Source: CAINVV01 sp964506325 (GTDB lineage Bacteria > Bacteroidota > Bacteroidia > Bacteroidales > Prolixibacteraceae). From it: a stretch of DNA of 17,134 nucleotides. Below the pieces are notes generated by a model that worked only from the letters and a program-made list of their open reading frames with translations, was not told the origin of the DNA and ran no database searches. A program made the translations under genes and the position numbers. The stretch covers positions 1 to 17,134 of the forward strand of contig CAZDLO010000074.1 of NCBI GenBank assembly GCA_964506325.1, written 5' to 3'. Shown one piece after another: positions 1 through 7,376 of the stretch (positions within the stretch are counted from its first letter, which is position 1; each line of letters starts with the position of its first letter).

Positions 1-111
1 TTTGTGCACGTAACAGGACTTATCGATCAAATCAAAGAAAACGACCATGTAATTTTCGAACTTCAAGATGGAAGAAAAGGTCTTATCGCCGTAAACGTAA
101 AACAAGCTTAA
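1..111 (+). CDS. Cold-shock domain protein, C-terminal part (5' truncated)
   Basis: The frame is open from the first base and ends with TAA at 109-111, giving 36 residues. They contain FVHVTGLIDQIKEND and then FELQDGRKGLIAVNVK, which fit the RNP2 strand (FVH) and the closing beta strands of a CspA-family cold-shock domain. These small cytoplasmic proteins bind single-stranded RNA and DNA and melt mRNA structure. A full CspA-type protein has about 65-70 residues, so roughly the first 30 lie outside the window. The gene is followed directly by a strong terminator and converges with the ribose operon. The family assignment is firm; the paralogue cannot be told. Confidence 0.88.
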   Translation, partial: FVHVTGLIDQIKENDHVIFELQDGRKGLIAVNVKQA

Positions 112-121
112 ATAAAGCAAG

Positions 122-175
122 TTTCGAACAAAAAAAAGAGGGTATTTTTAAATACCCTCTTTTTTTTGTTCGAAA
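122..175. terminator. Bidirectional intrinsic terminator, perfect 26-bp stem
   Basis: Bases 122-147 and 150-175 are exact reverse complements around a 2-base centre. The core GAGGGTATTT/AAATACCCTC is flanked by an A8 tract (130-137) and a T8 tract (160-167), so each strand has a GC-containing hairpin followed by a U run. It sits 10 bp after the cold-shock stop codon and 4 bp before the stop of the convergent permease gene. It can therefore end transcription from both sides. Confidence 0.93.
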
Positions 176-179
176 AAAT

Positions 180-1178
180 TCAATTGCTTCCCGCATAAAT
201 AATAATTCCGATGCCAAGGAAAAAAAGCAGAAACATGGCGGTGAGCAATCCTGTGGTCCCTTTTGATCCTTTGAATTCCTTCCAGATAAATACACCCCAT
301 AAGGCAGCGATCAGGGTTGCCCCCTGGCCCAGTCCGTAGGATATCGGGAATCCGGCTTTACCGGCTGCAAGAATACTCAGTGACATTCCGATACACCAGA
401 TCATGCCTCCCAAAATTCCTGTCAGGTGCTCTTTTAGTCCGCCTTTGAAATATTGGAAATAAGTCACAGGTTCTCCCTCAAATGGCCTTTTCATCAGAAT
501 GGTATTAAATGCCAGGTTACTTAGAAGTACACCAATGGAGAAGAAGAAAGTGGCCGAATAAGGAGTTAAATATCCTGGCTCCGGTTGATTGAAATCAGTT
601 GCCATTGAGCTTGCAACAAACCTGTAAAACAGGGCCATCATTATTCCCCCTACCAACGACAGAACGATCCCTTTGGTAGGAATTTTCATGGATTGTGAGG
701 CCTTTTTCCGGTAGGCCACGGCATCCACGACGATGGCGGCGGTAACCAGTCCGACCCCTGTGAAGAGCCAGGCCGCATTACCCGATGGAGTGGCAATGTA
801 ATTAATTATTACGCCGAGAACCAGTGCGATGCCAATTCCCACAGGGAATGCCACCGACATGCCGGCAATGGCAATGGCTGCTGCAACAAGTATATTGGCA
901 GCATTAAAAATTACTCCTCCAAGAATCGCTTTTTGGATATTCGCCGTGTCTGCCATTTTCAGATCGGCTATAAAACCTCTTCCCTGGTCACCATGACTGC
1001 CTAAAGTCAGGGAGAAAAGAAAAGACATCAAAACTATTCCTATTACATAATCCCAATAGAATAGCTCAAACCGCCAGGATTTTTCAGCAAGTTTTTGTGT
1101 GTTGGCCCATGATCCCCAGCAAAGCATGGTAACAAATGACAGGAGAACAGCAACAGAGTAGGTTTCAACAATGTACAT
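180..1178 (-). CDS. Inner-membrane sugar (probably ribose) permease, GRP/ureide-permease type
   Basis: A very hydrophobic protein of 332 residues with about ten membrane segments. It starts MYIVETYSVAVLLSF and then has the motif MLCWGSWANTQKL followed by an aromatic stretch (FELFYWDYVIG). This pattern fits bacterial members of the GRP sugar / ureide permease branch of the drug-metabolite transporter superfamily. The C-terminal half carries glycine-rich segments around SYGLGQGATLIAALWG. It is the last gene of a minus-strand set with ribokinase, nucleoside hydrolase and an ADP-ribosylglycohydrolase homologue. From that context I infer that it brings ribose, or possibly a nucleoside, across the inner membrane. 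In Bacteroides thetaiotaomicron a similar permease belongs to the ribose utilisation (rus) locus. The family is fairly sure; the substrate is inferred. Confidence 0.85.
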   Translation of the reverse strand: MYIVETYSVAVLLSFVTMLCWGSWANTQKLAEKSWRFELFYWDYVIGIVLMSFLFSLTLGSHGDQGRGFIADLKMADTANIQKAILGGVIFNAANILVAAAIAIAGMSVAFPVGIGIALVLGVIINYIATPSGNAAWLFTGVGLVTAAIVVDAVAYRKKASQSMKIPTKGIVLSLVGGIMMALFYRFVASSMATDFNQPEPGYLTPYSATFFFSIGVLLSNLAFNTILMKRPFEGEPVTYFQYFKGGLKEHLTGILGGMIWCIGMSLSILAAGKAGFPISYGLGQGATLIAALWGVFIWKEFKGSKGTTGLLTAMFLLFFLGIGIIIYAGSN

Positions 1179-1234
1179 GGTGTCTGAAAGATTTTGTTGG
1201 TTTAATCTTAAAAATACTAGTTTGAAGTGCGAAA

Positions 1235-2812
1235 TTATTGTGCGGCGAAAACCAGCGCATCACTTACATAAATTCTGCTGTCCAGTGATTCCGGTTTCTT
1301 TTCCCCGGTAATTTCCAGTTTTAAGGTATGTTTGCCCGGAGCCAGGTTCAATACATGACAAATGTTGATTGGAGTTTGTTCCTGGTTATTGTAGAAGAAA
1401 AATGAATCAAATGTGGAATGATATTTCCCGTCAATGAAAACATCCGCTTTCCCGGCATCTTTTGTCCAGTTTCCTTCCAGTGAAACAGCAGTTCCTTCAA
1501 ATTCGAACGAAAGTGAATCACCCTTCTTGCCAGAGAATTTTGACTGCTTGATTTTTGTGGTGGAGTTTTCGGGTTCCAATTGGAAGGTCTCCCATTTCCC
1601 GGTAAGCTTCCACCTTTTCTCCTCGAAAATTGATACCTTTTCACTTAACGCCAATTTTGGGAAGCTTACTTCCAGCGCTGAAGGAACAGGATCCTGATTT
1701 TTTACCCGGATTTCTCTTTTGGAAATAACCCCGCCTTCTTCGGTTATCTGAACGAGGGCGTATTGATAAGTATTGTCAACAGCTTTTTTAAAGGAGTAAT
1801 CCGTGTGGATGAATAATGAGTCCTCCATCCCGGTTACAGCACTCCTAAATGGTTCAGGCAGTTTGCTGAAGCCTTGGATTACTCCAAGCAAAGCCATTGC
1901 ATTCGATGGATTGCAATCTGAATCCTGCCCGCACCGGGTGGTAATCTCCATGGTTTTCAACGGGTCGGAATTACCGTAAAGCAGACCCATAATAATATAG
2001 GCGCCGTTAAATTTTGCATCTATATTAAATGATTCGCCTGCAGTACAGATGTGAGTTTTTCCCCATTTCTCCTCTATGACATTCCAGGCTGACCGCCAGT
2101 CGTCGGGGTATTTGTCCTTCAGGAATAACACATCCTGGATAATTTTTGAGTAATCAGACTCTGCTGGCAGGGAGTACAAGGCCTTATCGATAATCTTCCG
2201 GATGTTTGTCTCAAAGAAGGCTTCAGAATACAGGGCAGCCAGGAAAAGACCTCCATAAAAGCCATCCCCGTAATTCATAATGTGACCGATCTTGTAAGCC
2301 AGTCTGAGTGCGCTGTTGGGCATTCCGGGAGACATGAAGCCAATATAATCTGCTTCGATCTGGAAATCAATGTCATTGGCATGAAAATTATATTCCGGTG
2401 CACCGGAGCGGGGAGGGAAGATGCTGTCAAAGTAATTTTTTCTCGCCTGAGCATTTGCATGCCAGAGTTGGTATCCAGCCTTTGCAAACATTTCCTGGTA
2501 TTTTTTTGCCGGAGCATTAATGCCTGACTGATCCATTGTCATAAGAAATGTCAGCTGAACATAAAGGTCATCTTGTGAAAGAGCACCGGTAACATCTTTG
2601 GGTGACCAATTTATAGAGTCCTCAAAAATTTTGCCCAATGCACGGAACTCTGTCGGAGCGCCGTAGGTGACCCCTATAATTTTACCGGCCCAACCACCTG
2701 CAATTTTGTCTCTCAACTGCTCAGGAGTGATCGTTCTGGTATTAGGATGCGGTATGCTGCATGCAGCCAGCAATCCAACAATAATCAAGGTCAATAAGTA
2801 ATTTTTTTTCAT
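1235..2812 (-). CDS. Exported ADP-ribosylglycohydrolase-family lipoprotein with C-terminal beta domain
   Basis: A 525-residue protein with a lipoprotein signal peptide (LLAAC, lipidated Cys18), so it acts in the periplasm or at the cell surface. Residues of about 28-350 resemble the ADP-ribosylglycohydrolase (DraG/ARH) fold. The metal-binding acidic clusters are probably SQDD (Asp81-Asp82) and CGQDSDCNPSNA (Asp297, Asp299); NDID at 146-149 may help. Family members cut N- or O-glycosidic bonds of ADP-ribose-like substrates. Residues of about 395-525 form a separate region that looks like a beta-sandwich or carbohydrate-binding module (SLSFEFEGTAVSLEGNW, then PGKHTLKLEITG, ending in VSDALVF). 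The gene lies 22 bp downstream of the nucleoside hydrolase. Homologues occur in ribose-scavenging loci of Bacteroidetes, so release of ribose or ADP-ribose outside the inner membrane is likely. The exact substrate is unknown. Confidence 0.85.
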   Translation of the reverse strand: MKKNYLLTLIIVGLLAACSIPHPNTRTITPEQLRDKIAGGWAGKIIGVTYGAPTEFRALGKIFEDSINWSPKDVTGALSQDDLYVQLTFLMTMDQSGINAPAKKYQEMFAKAGYQLWHANAQARKNYFDSIFPPRSGAPEYNFHANDIDFQIEADYIGFMSPGMPNSALRLAYKIGHIMNYGDGFYGGLFLAALYSEAFFETNIRKIIDKALYSLPAESDYSKIIQDVLFLKDKYPDDWRSAWNVIEEKWGKTHICTAGESFNIDAKFNGAYIIMGLLYGNSDPLKTMEITTRCGQDSDCNPSNAMALLGVIQGFSKLPEPFRSAVTGMEDSLFIHTDYSFKKAVDNTYQYALVQITEEGGVISKREIRVKNQDPVPSALEVSFPKLALSEKVSIFEEKRWKLTGKWETFQLEPENSTTKIKQSKFSGKKGDSLSFEFEGTAVSLEGNWTKDAGKADVFIDGKYHSTFDSFFFYNNQEQTPINICHVLNLAPGKHTLKLEITGEKKPESLDSRIYVSDALVFAAQ

Positions 2813-2834
2813 GTTCCGTTTTATTTTTCAATGG

Positions 2835-3860
2835 TTATTTTTTTATCGGATTGTGCATCATCCTGTCCTCAATAAATTTGCTGACAATTTCGGGGTCAGT
2901 ACCAAACTTTATAAAGCGATGTTTGCCGTCGGGTAGCTCATCCCATCCGTTGCTGCCGTCGGAGTTAATTTTTATGCGTCCTTTTACCGTCGAGAAAAAA
3001 GGTTGATAGCCATAAATACCCAGGATAACTGCTGTCTGATCCCAGCTCATCCGGCCCAACCGGTCTTCTTTTGCTACGGACATTGCTATCCTGAAAGCCT
3101 CTTTTACCGGATTGCCAGACCCAGGCATGCTAATTAGTTTTAAGCCTGTCTTTACTTTTTCTCCAATTTCGAACCCCGAAAACAATATTTCTGTTGGCCA
3201 GTTTTCAAAACAGTATTTTGAGGCACAACTATCCATGTAAACATTAAATTCTTTGCCTTTTGGAAATTCCCCAGCCATGGATACCAGTACTTTAACCTTT
3301 TTTGCAACCAGTTCTTTACCATTCAGGCGACTCGACCGGTCAGGAAGCGACTGAAGCAAATTGCTGAGATTAGTGAGGAATCCTATGGTAACAATAGTTA
3401 CAGAATAATCCGGTTGTGACGCTAGGATTTTTCGGTAACCGGCAACTGCATCGGGAGCCATCCTGGTTGAAGGGACCTTGTGCGGGAATCTGGAAACAAT
3501 TGAATCAGTCCAATGCTGGCTGGCAGACATGCTTACACCATTCTTTTTTGGGGCGCCATTGGGAATTCCCGGGCGTCCGAAGTAGGTGTTCAGAACCTCA
3601 ATAGCAGGAACTGCCAACGAGTCCCTGTTGCAGGAGAAAGTACCAAGTATTTGGATTTTACCACTGTCTGCCATGGCATGCAGTACTGCCAGCGCGCCAA
3701 CGTCGTCGTAATCAGGACCCATGTCAGTATCGAGAATGATATTGATTTTGTCGGAAGGCTGTTGCCCTGAGCAGGGATAAAATGTAACCAAAATCCATGC
3801 GGTTAGCACAACTGTTAAACGGGCTATTTTTTTTATCCTGGATTCAGAGTTAAATTTCAT
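2835..3860 (-). CDS. Exported inosine-uridine type nucleoside hydrolase
   Basis: A 341-residue protein. Residues 41-53 carry the family signature DTDMGPDYDD (Asp44, Asp46, Asp50, Asp52, Asp53), which binds Ca2+ and the ribose hydroxyls in IU-nucleoside hydrolases. VTIVTIGFLTNLSNLL (about 154-169) and SWDQTAVILG (272-281) are further family motifs. The last supplies the C-terminal metal Asp274; the preceding residue is Trp273 where the classic protozoal enzymes have His. The N-terminus has a basic stretch and a hydrophobic segment (about 14-29) ending in YPCSG, so the protein is exported; whether it is lipidated is unclear. The reaction splits a ribonucleoside into free base and ribose. Together with the downstream lipoprotein and permease, this suggests nucleoside breakdown outside the inner membrane, followed by uptake of ribose. 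Confidence 0.9.
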   Translation of the reverse strand: MKFNSESRIKKIARLTVVLTAWILVTFYPCSGQQPSDKINIILDTDMGPDYDDVGALAVLHAMADSGKIQILGTFSCNRDSLAVPAIEVLNTYFGRPGIPNGAPKKNGVSMSASQHWTDSIVSRFPHKVPSTRMAPDAVAGYRKILASQPDYSVTIVTIGFLTNLSNLLQSLPDRSSRLNGKELVAKKVKVLVSMAGEFPKGKEFNVYMDSCASKYCFENWPTEILFSGFEIGEKVKTGLKLISMPGSGNPVKEAFRIAMSVAKEDRLGRMSWDQTAVILGIYGYQPFFSTVKGRIKINSDGSNGWDELPDGKHRFIKFGTDPEIVSKFIEDRMMHNPIKK

Positions 3861-3910
3861 TGTTAGTCGTTATATTTCAAGATTGGCAAAGAATTCACAT
3901 CCAAAGCAAA

Positions 3911-3982
3911 CTAAAGTGTAATCCGGAATAAAAGGCCTTGCGTTCCTCCGGCATTATCAGCCACAAAAATGGCATACTCTTT
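3911..3982 (-). pseudogene. Possible remnant of a deleted gene's 3' end
   Basis: Directly after the ribokinase stop codon, and in the same frame, 23 sense codons run to a TAG at 3911-3913. They read KEYAIFVADNAGG, then TQGLLFRITL. This pattern (…IFVADN…GG…RIT) resembles the C-terminal strand of beta-propeller proteins such as sugar dehydrogenases. It has no start codon. It may be what is left of a gene once present between ribokinase and nucleoside hydrolase, or it may be chance. Confidence 0.25.
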
Positions 3983-4897
3983 TCAAAAAGTAATATCCAG
4001 TTCATGCCTGTAGGGAGCGGAAGCCTGTGCCCCCAGGCGTGTGACAGAGATGGATGCAGCTTTATTTGCAAAGTTAACCGCCTCCTTTAATGCTGCGCCT
4101 TCAGATAGCGCAACGGCTAAAGCACCATTGAAGCAATCACCTGCCGCAGTAGTATCTATTGCTTCAGCTTTATAGGCTGGTATTAATTCAAAATATCCTT
4201 CCCTTGCAAGAAGTGCCCCTTTGCTTCCCAGCGTAACAACGGCAACTTCAACGCCTTTGTCCAAAAGCACCTGGGCCGCTTTCCCTGCAGTCTCAATATC
4301 TGAAACATGTATGCCTGTAAGTAATTCAGCTTCTGTTTCATTGGGAGTAATCATATAAATCATTGGGAATAGACCGGCGGGAAGCTGTTGTGCAGGTGCA
4401 GGATTGAGTATAACTTTTCTTCCTGCTTTGTGGGCAATTTCTGTGGCATAAATGACCGTGTCCAAGGGAATCTCAAGTTGCATTAGAATAAATTCTGAGT
4501 TCATCAATGCGGGCAGAGCATTGATAATATCTTCCCTGCCAAGGCATGAATTGGCTCCCGGAGCAACAACTATACAGTTTTCACCAAGGCTGTCAACAGT
4601 TATTAGAGCGATCCCGGATGGGGCAGCAGGATCCGAGAAGAGATAATCTGTATTCAGATTCTCGGACCGGAATATTTTTTTGGCCTGTTGGCCAAAAATA
4701 TCCTCTCCTGTTTTGGCTACCAGGGTCACCTGGCCATTTAGACGTGCTGCAGCCACTGCCTGGTTGGCTCCCTTTCCTCCCGGATTCATTAAAAAATTTC
4801 CACCCAATATTGTCTCTCCTGGTCGTGGGAGGTTCGAGGTTTTAATAACCATGTCCGTATTAGTACTTCCAATTACCGTTATGGTTTTTATTTCCAT
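3983..4897 (-). CDS. rbsK: Ribokinase
   Basis: A 304-residue cytoplasmic PfkB-family kinase that makes ribose-5-phosphate from ribose and ATP. Visible motifs are GSTNTD (10-15), the PfkB signature 1 region NPGGKGANQAVAAARL (38-53), NPAPA (165-169), TPNETEAELL (184-193) and signature 2 DTTAAGDCFNGALAVAL (248-264), with Asp254 as the expected catalytic base. The length is normal for RbsK (about 300-310). It is the first gene of the minus-strand set. A gap of 122 bp separates it from the nucleoside hydrolase, longer than the other gaps in the group. The motif set and the C-terminal VTRLGAQASAPYR favour ribokinase over other PfkB sugar kinases. Its neighbours supply ribose by hydrolysis and import. 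Confidence 0.93.
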   Translation of the reverse strand: MEIKTITVIGSTNTDMVIKTSNLPRPGETILGGNFLMNPGGKGANQAVAAARLNGQVTLVAKTGEDIFGQQAKKIFRSENLNTDYLFSDPAAPSGIALITVDSLGENCIVVAPGANSCLGREDIINALPALMNSEFILMQLEIPLDTVIYATEIAHKAGRKVILNPAPAQQLPAGLFPMIYMITPNETEAELLTGIHVSDIETAGKAAQVLLDKGVEVAVVTLGSKGALLAREGYFELIPAYKAEAIDTTAAGDCFNGALAVALSEGAALKEAVNFANKAASISVTRLGAQASAPYRHELDITF

Positions 4898-4943
4898 CTT
4901 AATAAAAATTTTTGTTGAAGTAGTAAAAAGCTAAGGTTCATCC

Positions 4944-4966
4944 ATGTGAAAGACGATTCTTCACAT
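4944..4966. promoter_or_regulatory. Inverted repeat upstream of rbsK, candidate operator
   Basis: ATGTGAA (4944-4950) and TTCACAT (4960-4966) are exact reverse complements separated by 9 bp. They lie 47-69 bp upstream of the rbsK start, in the divergent region between rbsK and purD. The position suits a regulator of the ribose operon. No regulator gene is in the window, and I found no clear TAnnTTTG promoter next to it. Confidence 0.35.
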
Positions 4967-5039
4967 AATGTTCCCAGATTTGGTTGGTACTATTCTATAA
5001 AAATAAGATAAATTTCCCGAACGGTACTTTCTTCAATTT

Positions 5040-5062
5040 AATAAACAAAAATCTTGTTTATT
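5040..5062. repeat. 9-bp inverted repeat upstream of purD
   Basis: AATAAACAA (5040-5048) and TTGTTTATT (5054-5062) are perfect reverse complements around AAATC, ending 22 bp before the purD start. It could be an operator or an mRNA hairpin in the purD leader. It is AT-rich and may have no function. Partial -7-like sequences (TATTTTG at 5059, TACATTTTG at 5069) lie nearby, but neither matches TAnnTTTG exactly. Confidence 0.3.
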
Positions 5063-5084
5063 TTGCAGTACATTTTGACAGCAT

Positions 5085-6356
5085 ATGAACATATTAATAG
5101 TAGGATCAGGAGGCAGGGAACATGCTTTTGCATGGAAATTAAAGCAAAGCATTAGAATTAATGAACTCTTCATTGCACCCGGGAATGCAGGAACAGCAGC
5201 ATTAGGTCGGAATCTTGCCATTGATGTGACGGATTTTGCTGGGATCCGGGAAGCCGTTCTAAAGAACCATGTGGATATGGTTGTCGTTGGACCCGAAGTC
5301 CCTTTGGTGGAGGGCATTTATGATTTCTTCCAGGCAGACGAGCAACTCAGAGATATTCCTGTAATTGGTCCGGGGAAAGAAGGTGCCAGGCTGGAGGGTA
5401 GCAAAGAATTTGCCAAGGAGTTCATGATCAGAAACGGGATTCCAACAGCAAAATACCTCTCTGTAACTTCAAATAACCTGGATGAAGGAATTGAATTTTT
5501 GAAAAGCCTTAAATCCCCTTATGTTTTAAAAGCCGACGGATTGGCCGCAGGTAAGGGAGTTTTGATACTGGATAGGTTACAGGAAGCTATTGAATCACTG
5601 TCAGATATGCTGAACGGACTCTTTGGAAGTGCCAGCTCCACCGTCGTCATTGAAGAGTTCCTTTCCGGCGTCGAGTGTTCTGTATTTGTTCTGACAGATG
5701 GAATTAATTATAAAATATTGCCGGAAGCCAAAGACTATAAGCGTATTGGAGAGGGGGACACAGGTCTCAATACAGGGGGGATGGGAGCAATTTCACCGGT
5801 ACCGTTTGCAACAACGGAATTTTTGAAAAAAGTGGAAGACAGAATGGTGATACCTACCATTTGCGGACTTCAAAGGGAGGGCATCGTATACAAGGGATTT
5901 GTGTTTCTTGGCCTGATGAATTGTGGTGGGGACCCTTATCTGATCGAGTACAATGTGAGGATGGGTGACCCTGAAACTGAGGCTGTGCTGATGCGGGTCC
6001 AGTCAGATCTTGTTGAGCTTTTTGATGGAGTGGCCAAGGGAAATCTCAACGAAAAGGAGTTGGTTATCTCTTCTAAAAGCGCAGTTACAGTAGTTGTTGT
6101 TGCAGGGGGTTACCCGGGTGCCTACGGGAAAGGGAATCCTATCAGGAACCTAGAATTGGTAAGGGGCAGTGTTGTTTTTCATGCCGGGACCAAACTGGAA
6201 GGGGACAGGGTACTCTCTAACGGCGGAAGGGTTTTGGCGGTCAGCTCCACTGCAGATACCATGGAGGAGGCGCTGAACCTAAGTTACCGGAATGCGGAAA
6301 TTATATCCTTTGATAAGATGTACTACCGCACCGATTTGGGCTTTGATTTAAAATAG
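5085..6356 (+). CDS. purD: Phosphoribosylamine-glycine ligase (GAR synthetase)
   Basis: A 423-residue ATP-grasp enzyme that joins glycine to 5-phosphoribosylamine, the second step of de novo purine synthesis. Evidence is the N-terminal GSGGREHA (7-14), APGNAGT, VVVGPEVPLV, the ATP-grasp loop YVLKADGLAAGKGV, PEAKDYKRIGEGDTGLNTGG and the metal-binding segment YNVRMGDPETEAVLMR. The length equals that of usual PurD proteins (about 420-430). The ATG at 5085 places the Rossmann-like MNILIVGSGG right at the N-terminus. The gene is followed after 3 bp by a membrane-protein gene, so the two are probably co-transcribed. It diverges from the ribose operon; both concern phosphoribosyl metabolism, but a shared regulation is only a possibility. 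Confidence 0.97.
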   Translation: MNILIVGSGGREHAFAWKLKQSIRINELFIAPGNAGTAALGRNLAIDVTDFAGIREAVLKNHVDMVVVGPEVPLVEGIYDFFQADEQLRDIPVIGPGKEGARLEGSKEFAKEFMIRNGIPTAKYLSVTSNNLDEGIEFLKSLKSPYVLKADGLAAGKGVLILDRLQEAIESLSDMLNGLFGSASSTVVIEEFLSGVECSVFVLTDGINYKILPEAKDYKRIGEGDTGLNTGGMGAISPVPFATTEFLKKVEDRMVIPTICGLQREGIVYKGFVFLGLMNCGGDPYLIEYNVRMGDPETEAVLMRVQSDLVELFDGVAKGNLNEKELVISSKSAVTVVVVAGGYPGAYGKGNPIRNLELVRGSVVFHAGTKLEGDRVLSNGGRVLAVSSTADTMEEALNLSYRNAEIISFDKMYYRTDLGFDLK

Positions 6357-6359
6357 ACA

Positions 6360-7376
6360 ATGATGTTTCTGAGGCTATTCAATAGTAAAAGTATTTACAG
6401 CGCCATACTCATACCAATGGTGGCCTTATTGTTCTGGATGGAACCCTTGCGGGAACCTGCCGCATTTGCGGTTAGTCCGGGAGAAGGGATGATGCCGCTG
6501 TTTATTTATTTTTCCGGGTTTTTTTCGGACAGCCTGTTTTTACCTGTTTTATTCGGATTCATCCTTGTTCTGCTCAATGGTCTTATTCTTTCCATGCTAA
6601 GTTATGAGTTCCAGTTTTTACAGCACAGAACTTTCCTGCCGGGAATAATTTATGTCAGTACAGTATCCTCGTTTCCTTCATTACAGACTTTCCATGCTGT
6701 TTTCCCAGCTACTTTGTTCGTCCTGTTGGCCGTCTATTTCATTTTTTCAACGTATCACCGGAAGAATGAGATATCTTCTACTTTTAACGCCTCATTTCTG
6801 CTTTCAATGGGTGCTCTTTTCTACCTGCCGGTAGTGACACTTTTTCCTCTGATCTGGATCAGTATTTTTGTGTTGCAAAAAAATGACAACTGGAGGTTGC
6901 TTGTAATTCCGTTAATTGGTATAACCCTGCCCTGGTTGCTGCTCTGGTCTTTTCTTTATATTTCCGGGTCCGACCAGGTGATTGTCGCATCTATTTCCCA
7001 GGGAATAAAAACTGTCAACAATCAGTTCATTTCCAATACTGGTTTTCTGGTAATCAGTTCGTTTATTTTTCTTCTTTCCTCTTTTGGCAGTATTTCATTG
7101 ATCAATTCTGTCAGTCTCAGGAAAATGAGTACCAGGAAATATTTCATTATCCTTTATTGGATGCTGGGTTTGAGTATTCCGTCAGTTTTCATCTTCCCTT
7201 CTACAGGATTAGGGATCATTGCAATACTGACAATAACAGTCTCTTTCTTAATTGCGCATTTCTTTATGGCAGGCAGGCGCGGGTTCTGGAGAGAGTTTCT
7301 GTTTTTCCTGTTTTTTACAACGTTGATTGCACATCACTTATCCCTCTTTGAAAAAGCCGGAAACTTCGCCTGGTGA
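6360..7376 (+). CDS. Polytopic inner-membrane protein of unknown function (DUF6427-like?)
   Basis: A 338-residue protein made almost entirely of hydrophobic segments, about nine or ten membrane helices, with short basic loops (for example YHRKNE at about 132-137 and RKMSTRK around 255-261). I recognise no catalytic motif. The N-terminus (MFLRLFNSKSIYSAIL) and overall shape recall the uncharacterised Bacteroidetes family DUF6427, but this is a recollection of pattern and not a firm match. The start has two consecutive ATG codons, 3 bp after the purD stop, which indicates translational coupling. Its last 39 bp overlap the 3' end of the convergent rmuC. The coding call is strong because the membrane pattern is sustained over the full frame; the function is unknown. 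Confidence 0.85.
   Translation: MMFLRLFNSKSIYSAILIPMVALLFWMEPLREPAAFAVSPGEGMMPLFIYFSGFFSDSLFLPVLFGFILVLLNGLILSMLSYEFQFLQHRTFLPGIIYVSTVSSFPSLQTFHAVFPATLFVLLAVYFIFSTYHRKNEISSTFNASFLLSMGALFYLPVVTLFPLIWISIFVLQKNDNWRLLVIPLIGITLPWLLLWSFLYISGSDQVIVASISQGIKTVNNQFISNTGFLVISSFIFLLSSFGSISLINSVSLRKMSTRKYFIILYWMLGLSIPSVFIFPSTGLGIIAILTITVSFLIAHFFMAGRRGFWREFLFFLFFTTLIAHHLSLFEKAGNFAW

Noticed and set aside
4946..4965. Reading of the rbsK inverted repeat as a CRP-type site
   Set aside because: TGTGA and TCACA are 11 bp apart rather than the 6 bp of the CRP consensus.
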